DNA of 64,000 nt from Argonema antarcticum A004/B2. GTDB taxonomy: Bacteria; Cyanobacteriota; Cyanobacteriia; Cyanobacteriales; Aerosakkonemataceae. Each line of letters begins with the position of its first letter. The stretch's first letter is position 1. The position numbers and the translations under genes are program-made. Below, one piece after another: positions 1 through 8,151 of this stretch. The DNA is taken from positions 20,707 to 84,706 of the forward strand of contig NZ_JAIQZN010000022.1 in the NCBI RefSeq assembly GCF_023333585.1, written 5' to 3'. The notes beneath the pieces are model-generated. The model worked only from the letters and a program-made list of their open reading frames with translations. It did not search any database and had not been told where the DNA came from.

Positions 1-688
1 CCGCGATCGCATCGCTTTTGTCCGCGTTTGCACCGGCAGGTTTGAAAAAGATATGATTGTAAGCCACGCCCGCACTGGCAAAACGGTACGCCTTTCCAGA
101 CCTCAGAAACTGTTTGCCCAAGAAAGGGAATCCATAGAAGAAGCTTATGCAGGTGATGTAATTGGTTTAAACAATCCGGGCGTTTTTGCGATCGGCGACA
201 CGATTTACACTGGTCAGAAATTAGAGTACGAAGGTATACCCTGTTTTTCGCCGGAATTGTTTGCTTATTTAAGGAATCCAAATCCTTCTAAATTTAAACA
301 ATTTCGCAAAGGCGTTTCGGAATTGCGGGAAGAGGGAGCGGTGCAAATCATGTACTCGGTGGATGAAGCTAAGCGCGACCCAATTCTAGCAGCGGTAGGA
401 CAGCTGCAATTTGAAGTAGTGCAGTTCCGCTTGCAAAATGAATACGGAGTTGAGACTCAGTTAGATATGCTGCCTTATAGCGTTGCTCGCTGGGTTGCTG
501 GTGGCTGGTCAGCTTTAGAAAAAGTTGGGCGACTCTTCAATACCGTGACGGTAAAAGATAGTTGGGGACGACCCGTACTGTTGTTCAAAAATGAATGGAA
601 TTTGCACCAAGTGCAAGCGGATCAACCGGAATTAAAGCTAAATACTTCGGCTCCGGTAGTTGCCGGACAAGAACCAGAATCTTTGTGA
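1..688 (+). CDS. prfC: Peptide chain release factor 3 (RF-3), C-terminal part
   Basis: The reading frame is open from base 2, with no start in the window, so the 5' end lies upstream. About 228 residues remain. They match the region after the GTPase domain of RF-3: the end of domain II followed by the RF-3 C-terminal domain, including the stretch [12 protein letters not shown] and the closing [22 protein letters not shown] block. RF-3 is a cytosolic translational GTPase that removes RF-1 or RF-2 from the ribosome after peptide release. The first internal ATG (53) is not a real start, because homologous RF-3 sequence continues upstream of it. The gene ends in front of a long perfect hairpin. 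Identity is clear; the GTPase motifs are outside the window. Confidence 0.93.
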   Translation, partial: RDRIAFVRVCTGRFEKDMIVSHARTGKTVRLSRPQKLFAQERESIEEAYAGDVIGLNNPGVFAIGDTIYTGQKLEYEGIPCFSPELFAYLRNPNPSKFKQFRKGVSELREEGAVQIMYSVDEAKRDPILAAVGQLQFEVVQFRLQNEYGVETQLDMLPYSVARWVAGGWSALEKVGRLFNTVTVKDSWGRPVLLFKNEWNLHQVQADQPELKLNTSAPVVAGQEPESL

Positions 689-701
689 TGGTCTTACCCT
701 T

Positions 702-762
702 AGAATAAGAATTAAAAATTAAAAATGAAGTAGACCCATTTTTAATTTTTAATTCTTATTCT
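702..762. terminator. Perfect 26-bp inverted repeat, bidirectional terminator
   Basis: Two 26-bp arms, 702-727 and 737-762, are exact reverse complements around a 9-base loop. Both arms are A/T-rich and give U-runs on either strand. It lies between the convergent ends of prfC and the phosphatase gene, whose stop codon is inside the right arm. This is the expected layout of a shared terminator. Confidence 0.75.
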
Positions 763-1316
763 GTTTCGCTTTTTGAAATTTTTGCTCTCCATCCTCGCTT
801 TTCAACCTGCCGCACGTTTTCCAGAGAACCGATTATTTCCAAGTACTTCAGCAGGAGAAAAAGTTCACAATCTTCCTCTTTACCTTCATACTTTTGGATC
901 GGGATAGCATTGCCGTAGTTAGCCATAGACTTTTCAGGTGAATCATCAACGATCAACACTTTCTCCAAAGGATACCCTTTCTTTTTTACCTTCTTCAAGC
1001 GTTTCAGAACGTAATAGCTTCCCAATTCGTAATCGAGTCGCAGAGTACACTGTTTGCTGGTGAAGATAAACTTTAGCTGGTCAGTTTCTGGAAAGATTTG
1101 TCTAATAACTTGGTGGGCATACTCGAAACCGGATGCTGTCCAAATAGCTGTTTCAAACCAAGCTGTACAAACGGATAGGAAGTAATCAAGACCAGGCCGT
1201 TTGTATACATGGTACTGGAAAACTTTGAAGTCAGGATTCCGCAAAAGCGGATCTTCGGTACTGTAGACTAATGTTTCATCCAGATCTAAGATGAGTAGCT
1301 TGTGATATTTCGGCAT
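756..1316 (-). CDS. FCP1/NIF-type HAD phosphatase
   Basis: This 186-residue protein has HAD motif I DLDETLVYS near the N-terminus, a TAS motif II around residue 60 and a C-terminal VDDSPEKS motif IV. These are the hallmarks of the NLI-interacting-factor/FCP1 family of Asp-nucleophile phosphatases. The nucleophile and acid/base pair would be the two Asp of DLDET. Many bacteria carry a single FCP1-like protein whose substrate is unknown. The ATG at 1316 is preferred; an in-frame GTG at 1340 would add eight residues. It is convergent with prfC and shares its hairpin terminator. The family is clear; the substrate is not known. Confidence 0.8.
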   Translation of the reverse strand: MPKYHKLLILDLDETLVYSTEDPLLRNPDFKVFQYHVYKRPGLDYFLSVCTAWFETAIWTASGFEYAHQVIRQIFPETDQLKFIFTSKQCTLRLDYELGSYYVLKRLKKVKKKGYPLEKVLIVDDSPEKSMANYGNAIPIQKYEGKEEDCELFLLLKYLEIIGSLENVRQVEKRGWRAKISKSETE

Positions 1317-1503
1317 AATGAAGCGATCGCCTTTTGGCACTATCGACGATTAAGAACCTCTGCAAAGTAGAATATTACAAATATAATACAAATTAGAAGT
1401 CAAGAGGCAGATAGACAATCTGTTTGCCGATCGAGACAGATGCTACTTATACCAAATCCGGGTGGAAAACCCCTTTTGGGGCCTCAATGTTTTTCCTTCT
1501 ATT

Positions 1504-1534
1504 ACTCCCCCACTCCCCCACTCCCCCACTCCCT
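1504..1534. repeat. Short tandem repeat (ACTCCCCC)n
   Basis: About four copies of an 8-base C-rich unit lie in the 294-bp gap between the divergent phosphatase and M48-like genes. The complementary G-rich unit recurs in the array at 4138-4252, after the M48-like gene. Confidence 0.8.
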
Positions 1535-1610
1535 CGAAGAATAACGATCGTAATCGAAGCGAATTTGGTATTAGGCTATGGTGGAAGAGATTGTGGTGCT
1601 TTGAACGAGT

Positions 1611-4097
1611 ATGGCTTTTTCTCCCGATCCGCCTGAAAAAGGTGCGGAAACTTCTGGCAAAGAAAACCCCGCTCTGGAGGCTGGTTTAGCCGCCCTGAAG
1701 CAGGGAAATTACGAAGATGCGATCGCGCACCTAGAAAGCGTCTGCGAGATCGATCTGAATCAAAAATCAATTTTTAGGGCTCAGATGGGGTTAGCGATCG
1801 CTTACGAACGCATTGGCGATGTTCCTTCTTCTCTAGCCCTGTGTAAAACTCTGAGTAAAAATTCGAGTCCCCAAGTTAAAGAATGGGCCCTTCGCACTCT
1901 GGCTAGTTTGGCAGACCGCTACCCAGAAGAAAGCAGGGGAGCAGGGGAGCAGGGGAGCAGGGGAGCAGGGGAAAATTCTTCTGACACTGGTTTTGTTCCC
2001 CTAGACCCGACAGCGCTGACGCCCTCTATTAGGTCAAAGGTGCCTCTAAATCCATCCCCTGCTGGGGGAGCGGGGGAGCGGGGGAGCGGGGGAGCGGGGG
2101 AAAATTCTCACTCAGCACTCAGCACTCCCCACTCCCCACTCAGCACTCAGCACTCAGCACTCAGCACTCAGCACTCAAAGAGTCCTCAATCAAGAGTCCC
2201 TACAGAGGCGAAGCATTCGGACAAACAAGCTGAGAAATTGTCGCCTAATTCAGATCCAAATGCTTTGCCAGTAGAGGAGAAAAAAGAAACCCTAGCACCC
2301 TATCAAGCTGAATGGAAACAAGCTGGGCGGGCTAAGAAATGGCAACGCTTGCCAGCAAAGACAGGTTTCCACTTTGATGTGTCGCAGCTTTGGGGGGTGC
2401 AGGCATTAACTGCGATCGCGCTATTGATCTCTGTGTTTTGGGCGCTTGGTGCTATCATCAACTTCGCCATCAAAACCGCTCACAATCTTTTAATTAAATT
2501 GCGGTTTATCTACGTCAGCGACGATTACTATAGCAGCCCAATGCGGTTTGTTCCCGTTGCAACAGTAATCGCGACTCTAGCGCTGGTTGCAGCATCTCCC
2601 TGGTTAATGGATGGACTGCTGAGGTCTTATTATGGCCTCAAGTCATTATCATTAGAAACGCTGACCTCACGCAGTCCCGAAGCAGCTAGAGTGCTGCAAC
2701 GTTTTACCCGCGAGCAACGCCTGCCCGCTCCCACCTTATTCGTGTTACCGGATTCTGCACCCCTGGCGCTGACTTATGGGAATCTGCGACGTACTGCCAG
2801 AATTGCAGTGAGTCAGGGATTATTAGATCGATTGGCGGATGACGAAATCGCTAGCATTTATGCCGCTCAATTGGGGCATATCGTTCATTGGGATTTTGTA
2901 CTGATGTCCCTGGGCGTTCTGGTTTTCCAGGTTCCATACATTTTCTATTGGCGAGTATCAGCGTTGGGAGAACAGTCGCAAAACGCATTCCTGCGCTTTG
3001 TTGCCGGGGCATTTGCGGCTTTGGGTTACGGTATTTACTGGCTATTTCGCTGGCCGATTTTGTGGTTGTCAAGAGCGAGGATTTACTATAGCGATCGCAT
3101 CTCCTGCGAAATCACTGGCAATCCCAACGGACTCACCCGCGCACTCCTGAAAATTGCGATCGGCATTGCTAATGATGTGGAGCGACAGGGACAGACAAGT
3201 TATCTGCTTGAAGGTTTTGAACTTTTGACACCAGTGGGGTATCGGCAGGCGATTACTTTAGGCAGTCTATATCCTCTTATTCCTCTAGAACCGATTTTGG
3301 CCTGGGATTACCTCAACCCCTCGACGCGGTGGTTAGCCATTAATAATTCTCATCCCCCAATGGGAAAGCGTTTGCAAATATTAGCCCGCTACGCGAGCTA
3401 CTGGAATGTAGAAACTGAACTTAACTTTAGTTCCCAGTCTTCCCTAACCGCTCAAAAATCAAAATTTTTCTTACAAGGTTCGCCTTATTTGGGCGTTTTT
3501 CTGGGTTTAGCCCTTGCAGGTATATTGTGGTCGATTGGCGCGATTAGCAATCTGGTCAGATTCCGACCGCTTGATTGGATGTGGGGAGATCGATCGCTTT
3601 TATACGGTTCCCTGCTCATCGGCATAAGTATGGGCATCTTTTTGCGGATTAATTCTTTTTTTCCAGATATCAAACCTTTTAACTTGCCAGGTGAAGCGCT
3701 TTTACCAGACTTGCTTGCTAACCCCGCTGCCTTACCCGTGGATAGTCAGCCTGTTCGTCTGCAAGGAAAACTCTTGGGGCGTCCCGGTATCGGTAACTGG
3801 CTGTGCCAAGACCTAATTCTACAAACCCCAACTGGTTTGGTCAAATTACACCACTTCTCAAGGTTTGGCCCAATTGGGAATCTTTTGCCGCACTCAACCC
3901 GTCCTAGCGATTTGGTGAATCGACCTCTAACCGCAACGGGCTGGTTTCGCCGGGGAGCCACTCCCTGGATTGATATTGACACCCTACAAACCCAAACTGG
4001 CAGAACGAGTCAGAGCTTTCACCCGATCTGGTCTACGATTTTAGGACTGGCGGCTGCTGTCTGGGGAGCTTACATTATCTACAAAGGTGGGGGGTAA
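1611..4097 (+). CDS. TPR-M48-like integral membrane protein with degenerate protease motif
   Basis: This 828-residue protein has a short TPR-like N-terminus (residues about 20-95), a low-complexity Gly/Ala/Ser/His-rich segment (about 105-200) encoded by DNA tandem repeats, several hydrophobic segments (about 260-345, 445-490, 625-690), and an M48-type peptidase module around residues 360-580. The helix that should carry HExxH reads DEIASIYAAQLGHIVHWD: residues 419-423 are AQLGH, so the first His and the catalytic Glu are missing. The usual downstream Glu ligand is also absent (RIYYSDRISCE). The protein is therefore probably a pseudoprotease or has another role. The ATG at 1611 lacks a strong Shine-Dalgarno site. 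The family call is fairly safe; the function is unknown. Confidence 0.75.
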   Translation: MAFSPDPPEKGAETSGKENPALEAGLAALKQGNYEDAIAHLESVCEIDLNQKSIFRAQMGLAIAYERIGDVPSSLALCKTLSKNSSPQVKEWALRTLASLADRYPEESRGAGEQGSRGAGENSSDTGFVPLDPTALTPSIRSKVPLNPSPAGGAGERGSGGAGENSHSALSTPHSPLSTQHSALSTQHSKSPQSRVPTEAKHSDKQAEKLSPNSDPNALPVEEKKETLAPYQAEWKQAGRAKKWQRLPAKTGFHFDVSQLWGVQALTAIALLISVFWALGAIINFAIKTAHNLLIKLRFIYVSDDYYSSPMRFVPVATVIATLALVAASPWLMDGLLRSYYGLKSLSLETLTSRSPEAARVLQRFTREQRLPAPTLFVLPDSAPLALTYGNLRRTARIAVSQGLLDRLADDEIASIYAAQLGHIVHWDFVLMSLGVLVFQVPYIFYWRVSALGEQSQNAFLRFVAGAFAALGYGIYWLFRWPILWLSRARIYYSDRISCEITGNPNGLTRALLKIAIGIANDVERQGQTSYLLEGFELLTPVGYRQAITLGSLYPLIPLEPILAWDYLNPSTRWLAINNSHPPMGKRLQILARYASYWNVETELNFSSQSSLTAQKSKFFLQGSPYLGVFLGLALAGILWSIGAISNLVRFRPLDWMWGDRSLLYGSLLIGISMGIFLRINSFFPDIKPFNLPGEALLPDLLANPAALPVDSQPVRLQGKLLGRPGIGNWLCQDLILQTPTGLVKLHHFSRFGPIGNLLPHSTRPSDLVNRPLTATGWFRRGATPWIDIDTLQTQTGRTSQSFHPIWSTILGLAAAVWGAYIIYKGGG
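1932..1971 (+). repeat. Tandem repeat (AGCAGGGG)n inside a coding region
   Basis: About five copies of an 8-base unit lie in frame within the M48-like gene and encode Gly/Ala/Ser-rich residues. Repeats of this kind are normally intergenic in cyanobacteria. Confidence 0.8.
2058..2177 (+). repeat. Two adjacent tandem repeats inside a coding region
   Basis: A GGGGGAGC array (about 2058-2101) is followed by a CACTCAGCACT-type array (about 2107-2177). Both stay in frame in the M48-like gene and encode a Gly-rich and then a Ser/Thr/His-rich linker. Confidence 0.8.
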
Positions 4098-4137
4098 GAG
4101 TTTTTGAGTTTTAATACCAAGCTCGCTTAAAACGAAA

Positions 4138-4252
4138 AGTGGGGGAGTGGGAGAGTGGGGGAGTGGGAGAGTGGGGGAGTGGGAGAGTGGGGGAGTGGGG
4201 GAGTGGGAGAGTGGGGGAGTGGGGGAGTGGGGGAGTGGGGGAGTGGGAGAGA
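4138..4252. repeat. G-rich tandem array (GTGGGGGA / GTGGGAGA)n
   Basis: About fourteen 8-base units in two variants, GTGGGGGA and GTGGGAGA, alternate over 115 bp immediately after the M48-like gene. The unit is the complement of the C-rich repeat at 1504-1534. Confidence 0.9.
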
Positions 4253-4255
4253 AAT

Positions 4256-4408
4256 TTTCTTGACAACTGACCACTGACAACTGACAACTGACCACTGACA
4301 ACTGACAACTGACAACTGACCACTGACCACTGACAACTGACAACTGACAACTGACAACTGACAACTGACCACTGACAACTGACAACTGACAACTGACCAC
4401 TGACCACT
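4256..4408. repeat. Tandem array (CTGACAA / CTGACCA)n
   Basis: About 21 heptamer units with two variants, CTGACAA and CTGACCA, run without interruption over 150 bp. This is a heptameric short tandem repeat of the sort typical of filamentous cyanobacteria. Confidence 0.9.
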
Positions 4409-4705
4409 AACTAAATGTAAAGAAAAGTTGCAGAATATTTACCGATCGTGTTACATTTCTTTACAGGAATTCCTTGTTGCTAGATCGGGCAAGAGGCAAA
4501 TTTCTGAAGTAGCCTGTCTGTGGAAAAGTAATCCCAAAAGCTTTTGTAGCATTGGGGTGAAAGTGGTTCTAGTTATGCTTTATAGGTGTAAAAACATACA
4601 GATTGGGGTGCAGAGATATTTGTCCGTAGAATCGGTGACTACCAGGATTTCCTTCTCCCAACACAGCAAGCTCAACCAGCCAAAGCCAAAGGCTGGTTTT
4701 TGTTT
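4409..4705 (+). ncRNA. Possible small RNA or leader ending in an intrinsic terminator
   Basis: This stretch has no convincing ORF and ends in a perfect 8-bp stem, 4674-4681 with 4691-4698, followed by a TTTTTG-TTTG tract. A terminator here needs a transcript upstream. The nearest upstream gene ends 580 bp away, beyond the repeat arrays, so a separate short RNA is plausible. It does not match any RNA family that I could recognise. The start is unknown and the left border is arbitrary. Confidence 0.3.
4674..4705 (+). terminator. Rho-independent terminator
   Basis: The stem AACCAGCC/GGCTGGTT has a 9-base loop and is followed by T-rich sequence. Confidence 0.65.
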
Positions 4706-4755
4706 GCTAGTGGGTAAAGATCTCTAGCCCTGTCGTACAATCTGTAGGAATGCCT

Positions 4756-4950
4756 ATGGTAAAAACTCAAGTCCTGCCGGAGCAGTACTCCACCTGTGAC
4801 AGATATGAAGCTGAGGCTGAAATCTATCCAGAGAACTGGTTCTATGCTAAAAGCCGTGATACCTTAAAGAATGGCGTCAATTTTTCATGCAAGCAAGATA
4901 AGAACAGAACACTTGACTTTAACTGGCTTAAAGTAGAGCCTTATGCCTGA
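4756..4950 (+). CDS. Possible small protein, unknown
   Basis: A 64-residue ORF starts at the ATG at 4756, six bases after AGGA; an upstream ATG at 4750 abuts that AGGA and is unlikely. The composition is ordinary, with charged and aromatic residues, and there is no motif I recognise. It lies between a terminator and the RRM gene on the same strand. It could be a real small gene or chance; only the ribosome-binding site speaks for it. Confidence 0.3.
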   Translation: MVKTQVLPEQYSTCDRYEAEAEIYPENWFYAKSRDTLKNGVNFSCKQDKNRTLDFNWLKVEPYA

Positions 4951-5143
4951 AAGTTAGGTGTAAAATCTTGGGTACTGAGTATAAATGAGCGTTTTTTCAT
5001 GCGATCGGCTGTTTGGTGGCAATTGGTCAGAGGGCACGTCTCTATGGCTGTTTAAGCGTTCGTCAATCCAGTTTCTCCTCAGCTAACACGCAGGGAGCGC
5101 TGGGCAATAAAGTTTTTTTAACTCAAAGTCTGGAGGATCTTCC

Positions 5144-5647
5144 ATGTCCATTCGTCTGTATGTAGGCAATCTGCCCAAAGAAGAAATCGATCGCCAAGAG
5201 CTACAAACGGTTTTTGCTGAAGCTGGCGATTCCATTTCCACTAAGGTGATTAAAGACCGTAAAACTGGCAAATGCCGTGGTTTCGGTTTTGTGACTGTGC
5301 CGAATGATGAGCAAGCCGATCAATTCATTGAAAAGTTCAACGGCTATGTTTTCAAAGACAGCGCCTTAAAAATTGAAAAGGCATTGCCTCGTTCTAAAGG
5401 TCAAGGTGAGGAGGATGCACCTCCACCACAGCCAGTGATCGCCGCCAACAGGGCACCCAGCAGCAGTCCTGCTCCCAGCGGCGATAAGGGAGGTCGTCGT
5501 AACAACAAAAAGAGGAACCGTGGTGCCAGCAACAGTAGCGGCGGGAACACATCGGTTAGCACAGACGCAGTGCAACCCGATCCCCGTTGGGCGCAGGAGT
5601 TAGAAAAACTAAAGCAGATGTTAGCTGCTCAAACAACAAATCCTTAA
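5144..5647 (+). CDS. RRM-type RNA-binding protein (Rbp)
   Basis: A 167-residue protein with one N-terminal RRM: RNP2 is LYVGNL (residues 5-10) and RNP1 is RGFGFVTV (about 45-52). A Pro/Ser/Gly- and Lys/Arg-rich tail follows (about 88-140), with GRRNNKKRNRG. Cyanobacterial Rbp proteins of this kind bind RNA in the cytosol and are often cold-regulated. This one has a longer tail than the Gly-rich short type. GGAGGA at 5132-5137 fixes the start. The 190-bp untranslated stretch before it could host post-transcriptional control, although that is inference. A GC-rich hairpin (about 5654-5678) follows the stop. Confidence 0.92.
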   Translation: MSIRLYVGNLPKEEIDRQELQTVFAEAGDSISTKVIKDRKTGKCRGFGFVTVPNDEQADQFIEKFNGYVFKDSALKIEKALPRSKGQGEEDAPPPQPVIAANRAPSSSPAPSGDKGGRRNNKKRNRGASNSSGGNTSVSTDAVQPDPRWAQELEKLKQMLAAQTTNP

Positions 5648-6122
5648 TATTGTCCCGACCCCCATTAGGGGGTGGGATTGTTGCATCAATTTCTAGATTT
5701 CTCTAGAAACTCAGTCGCTTGAATATTAACAATGGTTTTTACAAGCGGTGGGATTGTTGAGATAGTTCCAACGATTTGCCGGTTTGACGATCGGGCTGAA
5801 GCTGGAAGTTTCCTCCAAACTGCTACTGGGTGCATTCTTTGTCAGCCAAATTTTCTGGCAAACCACGGGTGTGCAAAAGTGGATTAGTCGATCGAGCTAA
5901 CATCTGCGATCGGCATAGAGGTATAGTCGAGACAAAGATTTACCTCTACAAAGGCTGGGTACTGATACCTAAGCCTTTTTCCATATTTTTTTAAATATCT
6001 GTTTCAATAAATTTTACTTCCAGCGTTTAATTGATTAAAATTTTTGTTTGGGGTTGGCACGAATTCAGGTTATATTAAACCTGGAGCAAAAAAGATTCGC
6101 AAAAAAATAAAGTAGAGCTAGA
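5648..6122. other. Intergenic region without a supported gene
   Basis: It contains the short GC-rich hairpin after the RRM gene and a repeated GGTGGGATTGTTG motif (about 5669 and 5740). A short hydrophobic frame with a stop at about 5897 has no start or ribosome-binding site that I trust. Nothing else is recognisable. Confidence 0.5.
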
Positions 6123-6779
6123 ATGCGGCGTCTAAACTTTTCTGTAATTCCTGAAATATCGATTATCCTGCCAACCTTTAATCGCGCTGAATATTTAAGC
6201 GATTGTATCAACAGTGTTCTCAATCAAACGTTTCGAGATTGGGAACTGATTATTGTCGATGATGGTAGTCAAGACAATTCCTTTAAAATTATCGCTCCTT
6301 TTATTCATGAATTTGATAATATTCGCTACATGAAGCATACAAACCGGAAAGCTGCATATGCCAGAAATGCTGGGATACAAGCATCATTTGGCACTTATAT
6401 TACCTTCATTGACAGCGATGATAAATATAAGCCAGATCATTTGCAGTCGCGTCTTGACTATATGAAATCCCATCCAGAAATTGACCTGATTGAAGGTGGG
6501 GTGGAAATAGAAGGAGAAATGTGGGTTCCGGATTATTACCAACCAAATCAGCTTATTAACCTAAGTGAGTGTGTTTTGGGGGCTACTTTTTTTGGTAAAA
6601 GAGAGATTTTTTTTGAATTAAATGGCTTTAATAAAATGGATATTTTTGAGGATACAGACTTGTGGATGCGAGCGGAAAAAATGTGTAATACGGAAAAAAT
6701 AAAAGAGCCAAAAACATACCTTTATATAAGATCACAAAACAGTACAACCAAAGATTTTATCAAGGATAATATAATTTAA
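6123..6779 (+). CDS. Family 2 glycosyltransferase
   Basis: A 218-residue GT-A fold enzyme. The N-terminal ISIILPTFNRAEYL is followed by IIVDDGSQD (about residue 43), the metal-binding DSDD at about 98 and an ED-x-DLW motif near 178. These are standard GT2 nucleotide-sugar and acid/base motifs. It probably adds one sugar to a lipid-linked or exported polysaccharide at the cytoplasmic face of the membrane. It is shorter than most GT2 enzymes and more A/T-rich than its neighbours, which suggests acquisition. It opens the polysaccharide block; donor and acceptor cannot be read from sequence. Confidence 0.85.
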   Translation: MRRLNFSVIPEISIILPTFNRAEYLSDCINSVLNQTFRDWELIIVDDGSQDNSFKIIAPFIHEFDNIRYMKHTNRKAAYARNAGIQASFGTYITFIDSDDKYKPDHLQSRLDYMKSHPEIDLIEGGVEIEGEMWVPDYYQPNQLINLSECVLGATFFGKREIFFELNGFNKMDIFEDTDLWMRAEKMCNTEKIKEPKTYLYIRSQNSTTKDFIKDNII

Positions 6780-6839
6780 GGCGATGATAGTTCGCTTTCG
6801 GTCTGCTGAAAATCTAAAATTGTTTCGCGAAAGTTTGCT

Positions 6840-7979
6840 GTGGTGTTGAAATATGCGATCGTCCACGAGTGGTTAACGCCCAAAGCCACCGGGGGTTCAG
6901 AACTGGTTGTGAGGGAAATCTTGAGGCATATAGATGCCGAGCTTTACGCCTTGATTGACTTTGAATCGACCAATCCAGAGAGCTATTTATATGAGCGCTC
7001 TATTGGCACGACCTTTTTGCAAGATTTTCCTTTTGCGCGTAACGGGGTGCAGAAATATCTGCCTTTTTTGCCGATCGCGATCGAACAATTGGATTTACGG
7101 GGGTATGATGTAATTCTTTCTTCCTCCCACACTGTCGCCAAAGGCGTCATTACGACGCCGCAGCAGCTGCACATCTGCTACTGTCATGCGCCTATGCGTT
7201 TCGCCTGGGACTTGACTTTTGATTATCTTGCCAGTAGTACGATGGGGAGAGGCATCCAGGGCATCCTGACGCGATATTTGCTGCATCGCCTGCGCCAGTG
7301 GGATGTCCTATCTGCCAATCGGGTGGATTATTTCATTGCCAACTCCAAACACACGGCGACGCGGATTTGGCGCTGTTACCGCCGCCGTGCGGAAGTAATT
7401 TACCCGCCAGTCAATATTGAGCGATTTACCTTTCAAGAGAAGAAAGAAGATTTTTACCTGACCGTTTCTCGGTTGGTGAGTTACAAGAAAGTTTCTTTAA
7501 TTGTCAAGGCTTTTAACGAGCTGGGACGCCCTCTTGTCGTGATTGGGACTGGCCCAGAGTTGAAAAAACTCCGCGAGATGGCCGGCCCCAACGTGCAGGT
7601 GCTGGGGCCCCAGCCAGATGCGGTGGTGGAAAAATACATGGCCCAGGCAAAAGCGTTTGTGTATGCGGCTTGTGAGGATTTTGGGATTGCGCTGGTGGAA
7701 GCTCAAGCTTGCGGGACGCCAGTGATTGCTTACGGTGCTGGGGGTGCGAGGGAAACGGTGCGGGATATTCGGGAATACGCCGATACTGGTACTGGATTAT
7801 TTTTTTCGGCACAATCGGAACTAGCTTTGGTGGAAGCTGTCAAGACTTTTGAGGCGCAGTCGGGTAATTTTAATCCTGAGATGGCGCTCAAGCAGGCGGT
7901 TAAGTTTGGGCCAATAATCTTTGAAAAGCGCTACCTGGCTTTTGTCTCACGCTGCTCGAGCAGATTCAAATTGCGCTAG
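6840..7979 (+). CDS. Family 4 (GT-B) glycosyltransferase
   Basis: About 379 residues. The N-terminal acceptor half begins YAIVHEWLTPKATGGSE, and the C-terminal donor half has YLTVSRLVSYKK and the GT4 donor motif EDFGIALVEAQACGTPVIAYG (about residues 279-300). It starts at GTG 6840 or 6843; no in-frame ATG lies near. The last dozen residues look unusual, and the -1 frame continues as an LLEQIQIALEKLDPF-like end past 7979, so a small frameshift at the 3' end is possible. It is probably part of exopolysaccharide assembly with the sugar transferase downstream. The family is certain; specificity is unknown. Confidence 0.88.
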   Translation: MVLKYAIVHEWLTPKATGGSELVVREILRHIDAELYALIDFESTNPESYLYERSIGTTFLQDFPFARNGVQKYLPFLPIAIEQLDLRGYDVILSSSHTVAKGVITTPQQLHICYCHAPMRFAWDLTFDYLASSTMGRGIQGILTRYLLHRLRQWDVLSANRVDYFIANSKHTATRIWRCYRRRAEVIYPPVNIERFTFQEKKEDFYLTVSRLVSYKKVSLIVKAFNELGRPLVVIGTGPELKKLREMAGPNVQVLGPQPDAVVEKYMAQAKAFVYAACEDFGIALVEAQACGTPVIAYGAGGARETVRDIREYADTGTGLFFSAQSELALVEAVKTFEAQSGNFNPEMALKQAVKFGPIIFEKRYLAFVSRCSSRFKLR

Positions 7980-8151
7980 AGAAACTAGATCCTTTTGACA
8001 CTCCCCTTGTCCCCTGTTTATTTTGACTTTTGACTTCCTTGTCCCCCCAGCCCCTATTTCTTTTGTCTTTTGCACTTTTGACTTCCGCTTAATGTGTCTT
8101 AAGGCTTTATGATGTGGACTGTGTGTGGTGTGAAGTAGTGTAAGGAGTAAA

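Larger units (their letters stand above)
4098..5143. other. 1-kb intergenic region rich in repeats
   Basis: This holds two long tandem arrays (4138-4408), a hairpin followed by a T-run (4674-4705), one possible small ORF (4756-4950), and the leader of the RRM protein gene. Open frames across the arrays are artefacts of repeat units without stop codons. Confidence 0.7.

Noticed and set aside
1424..1770. Short frames on both strands before the M48-like gene
   Set aside because: No ribosome-binding site, repeat-derived Pro/His stretches, and overlap with the start of the real gene.
4041..4407. Three overlapping minus-strand frames rich in Ser/Val/Gln and Pro/His
   Set aside because: They are read entirely through tandem repeats whose units lack stops in these frames; the sequence is low-complexity and overlaps the M48-like gene end.
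4256..4408. Regular repeats that could be taken for a CRISPR array
   Set aside because: The units are 7 bases long and contiguous without spacers, and no cas gene is in the window.
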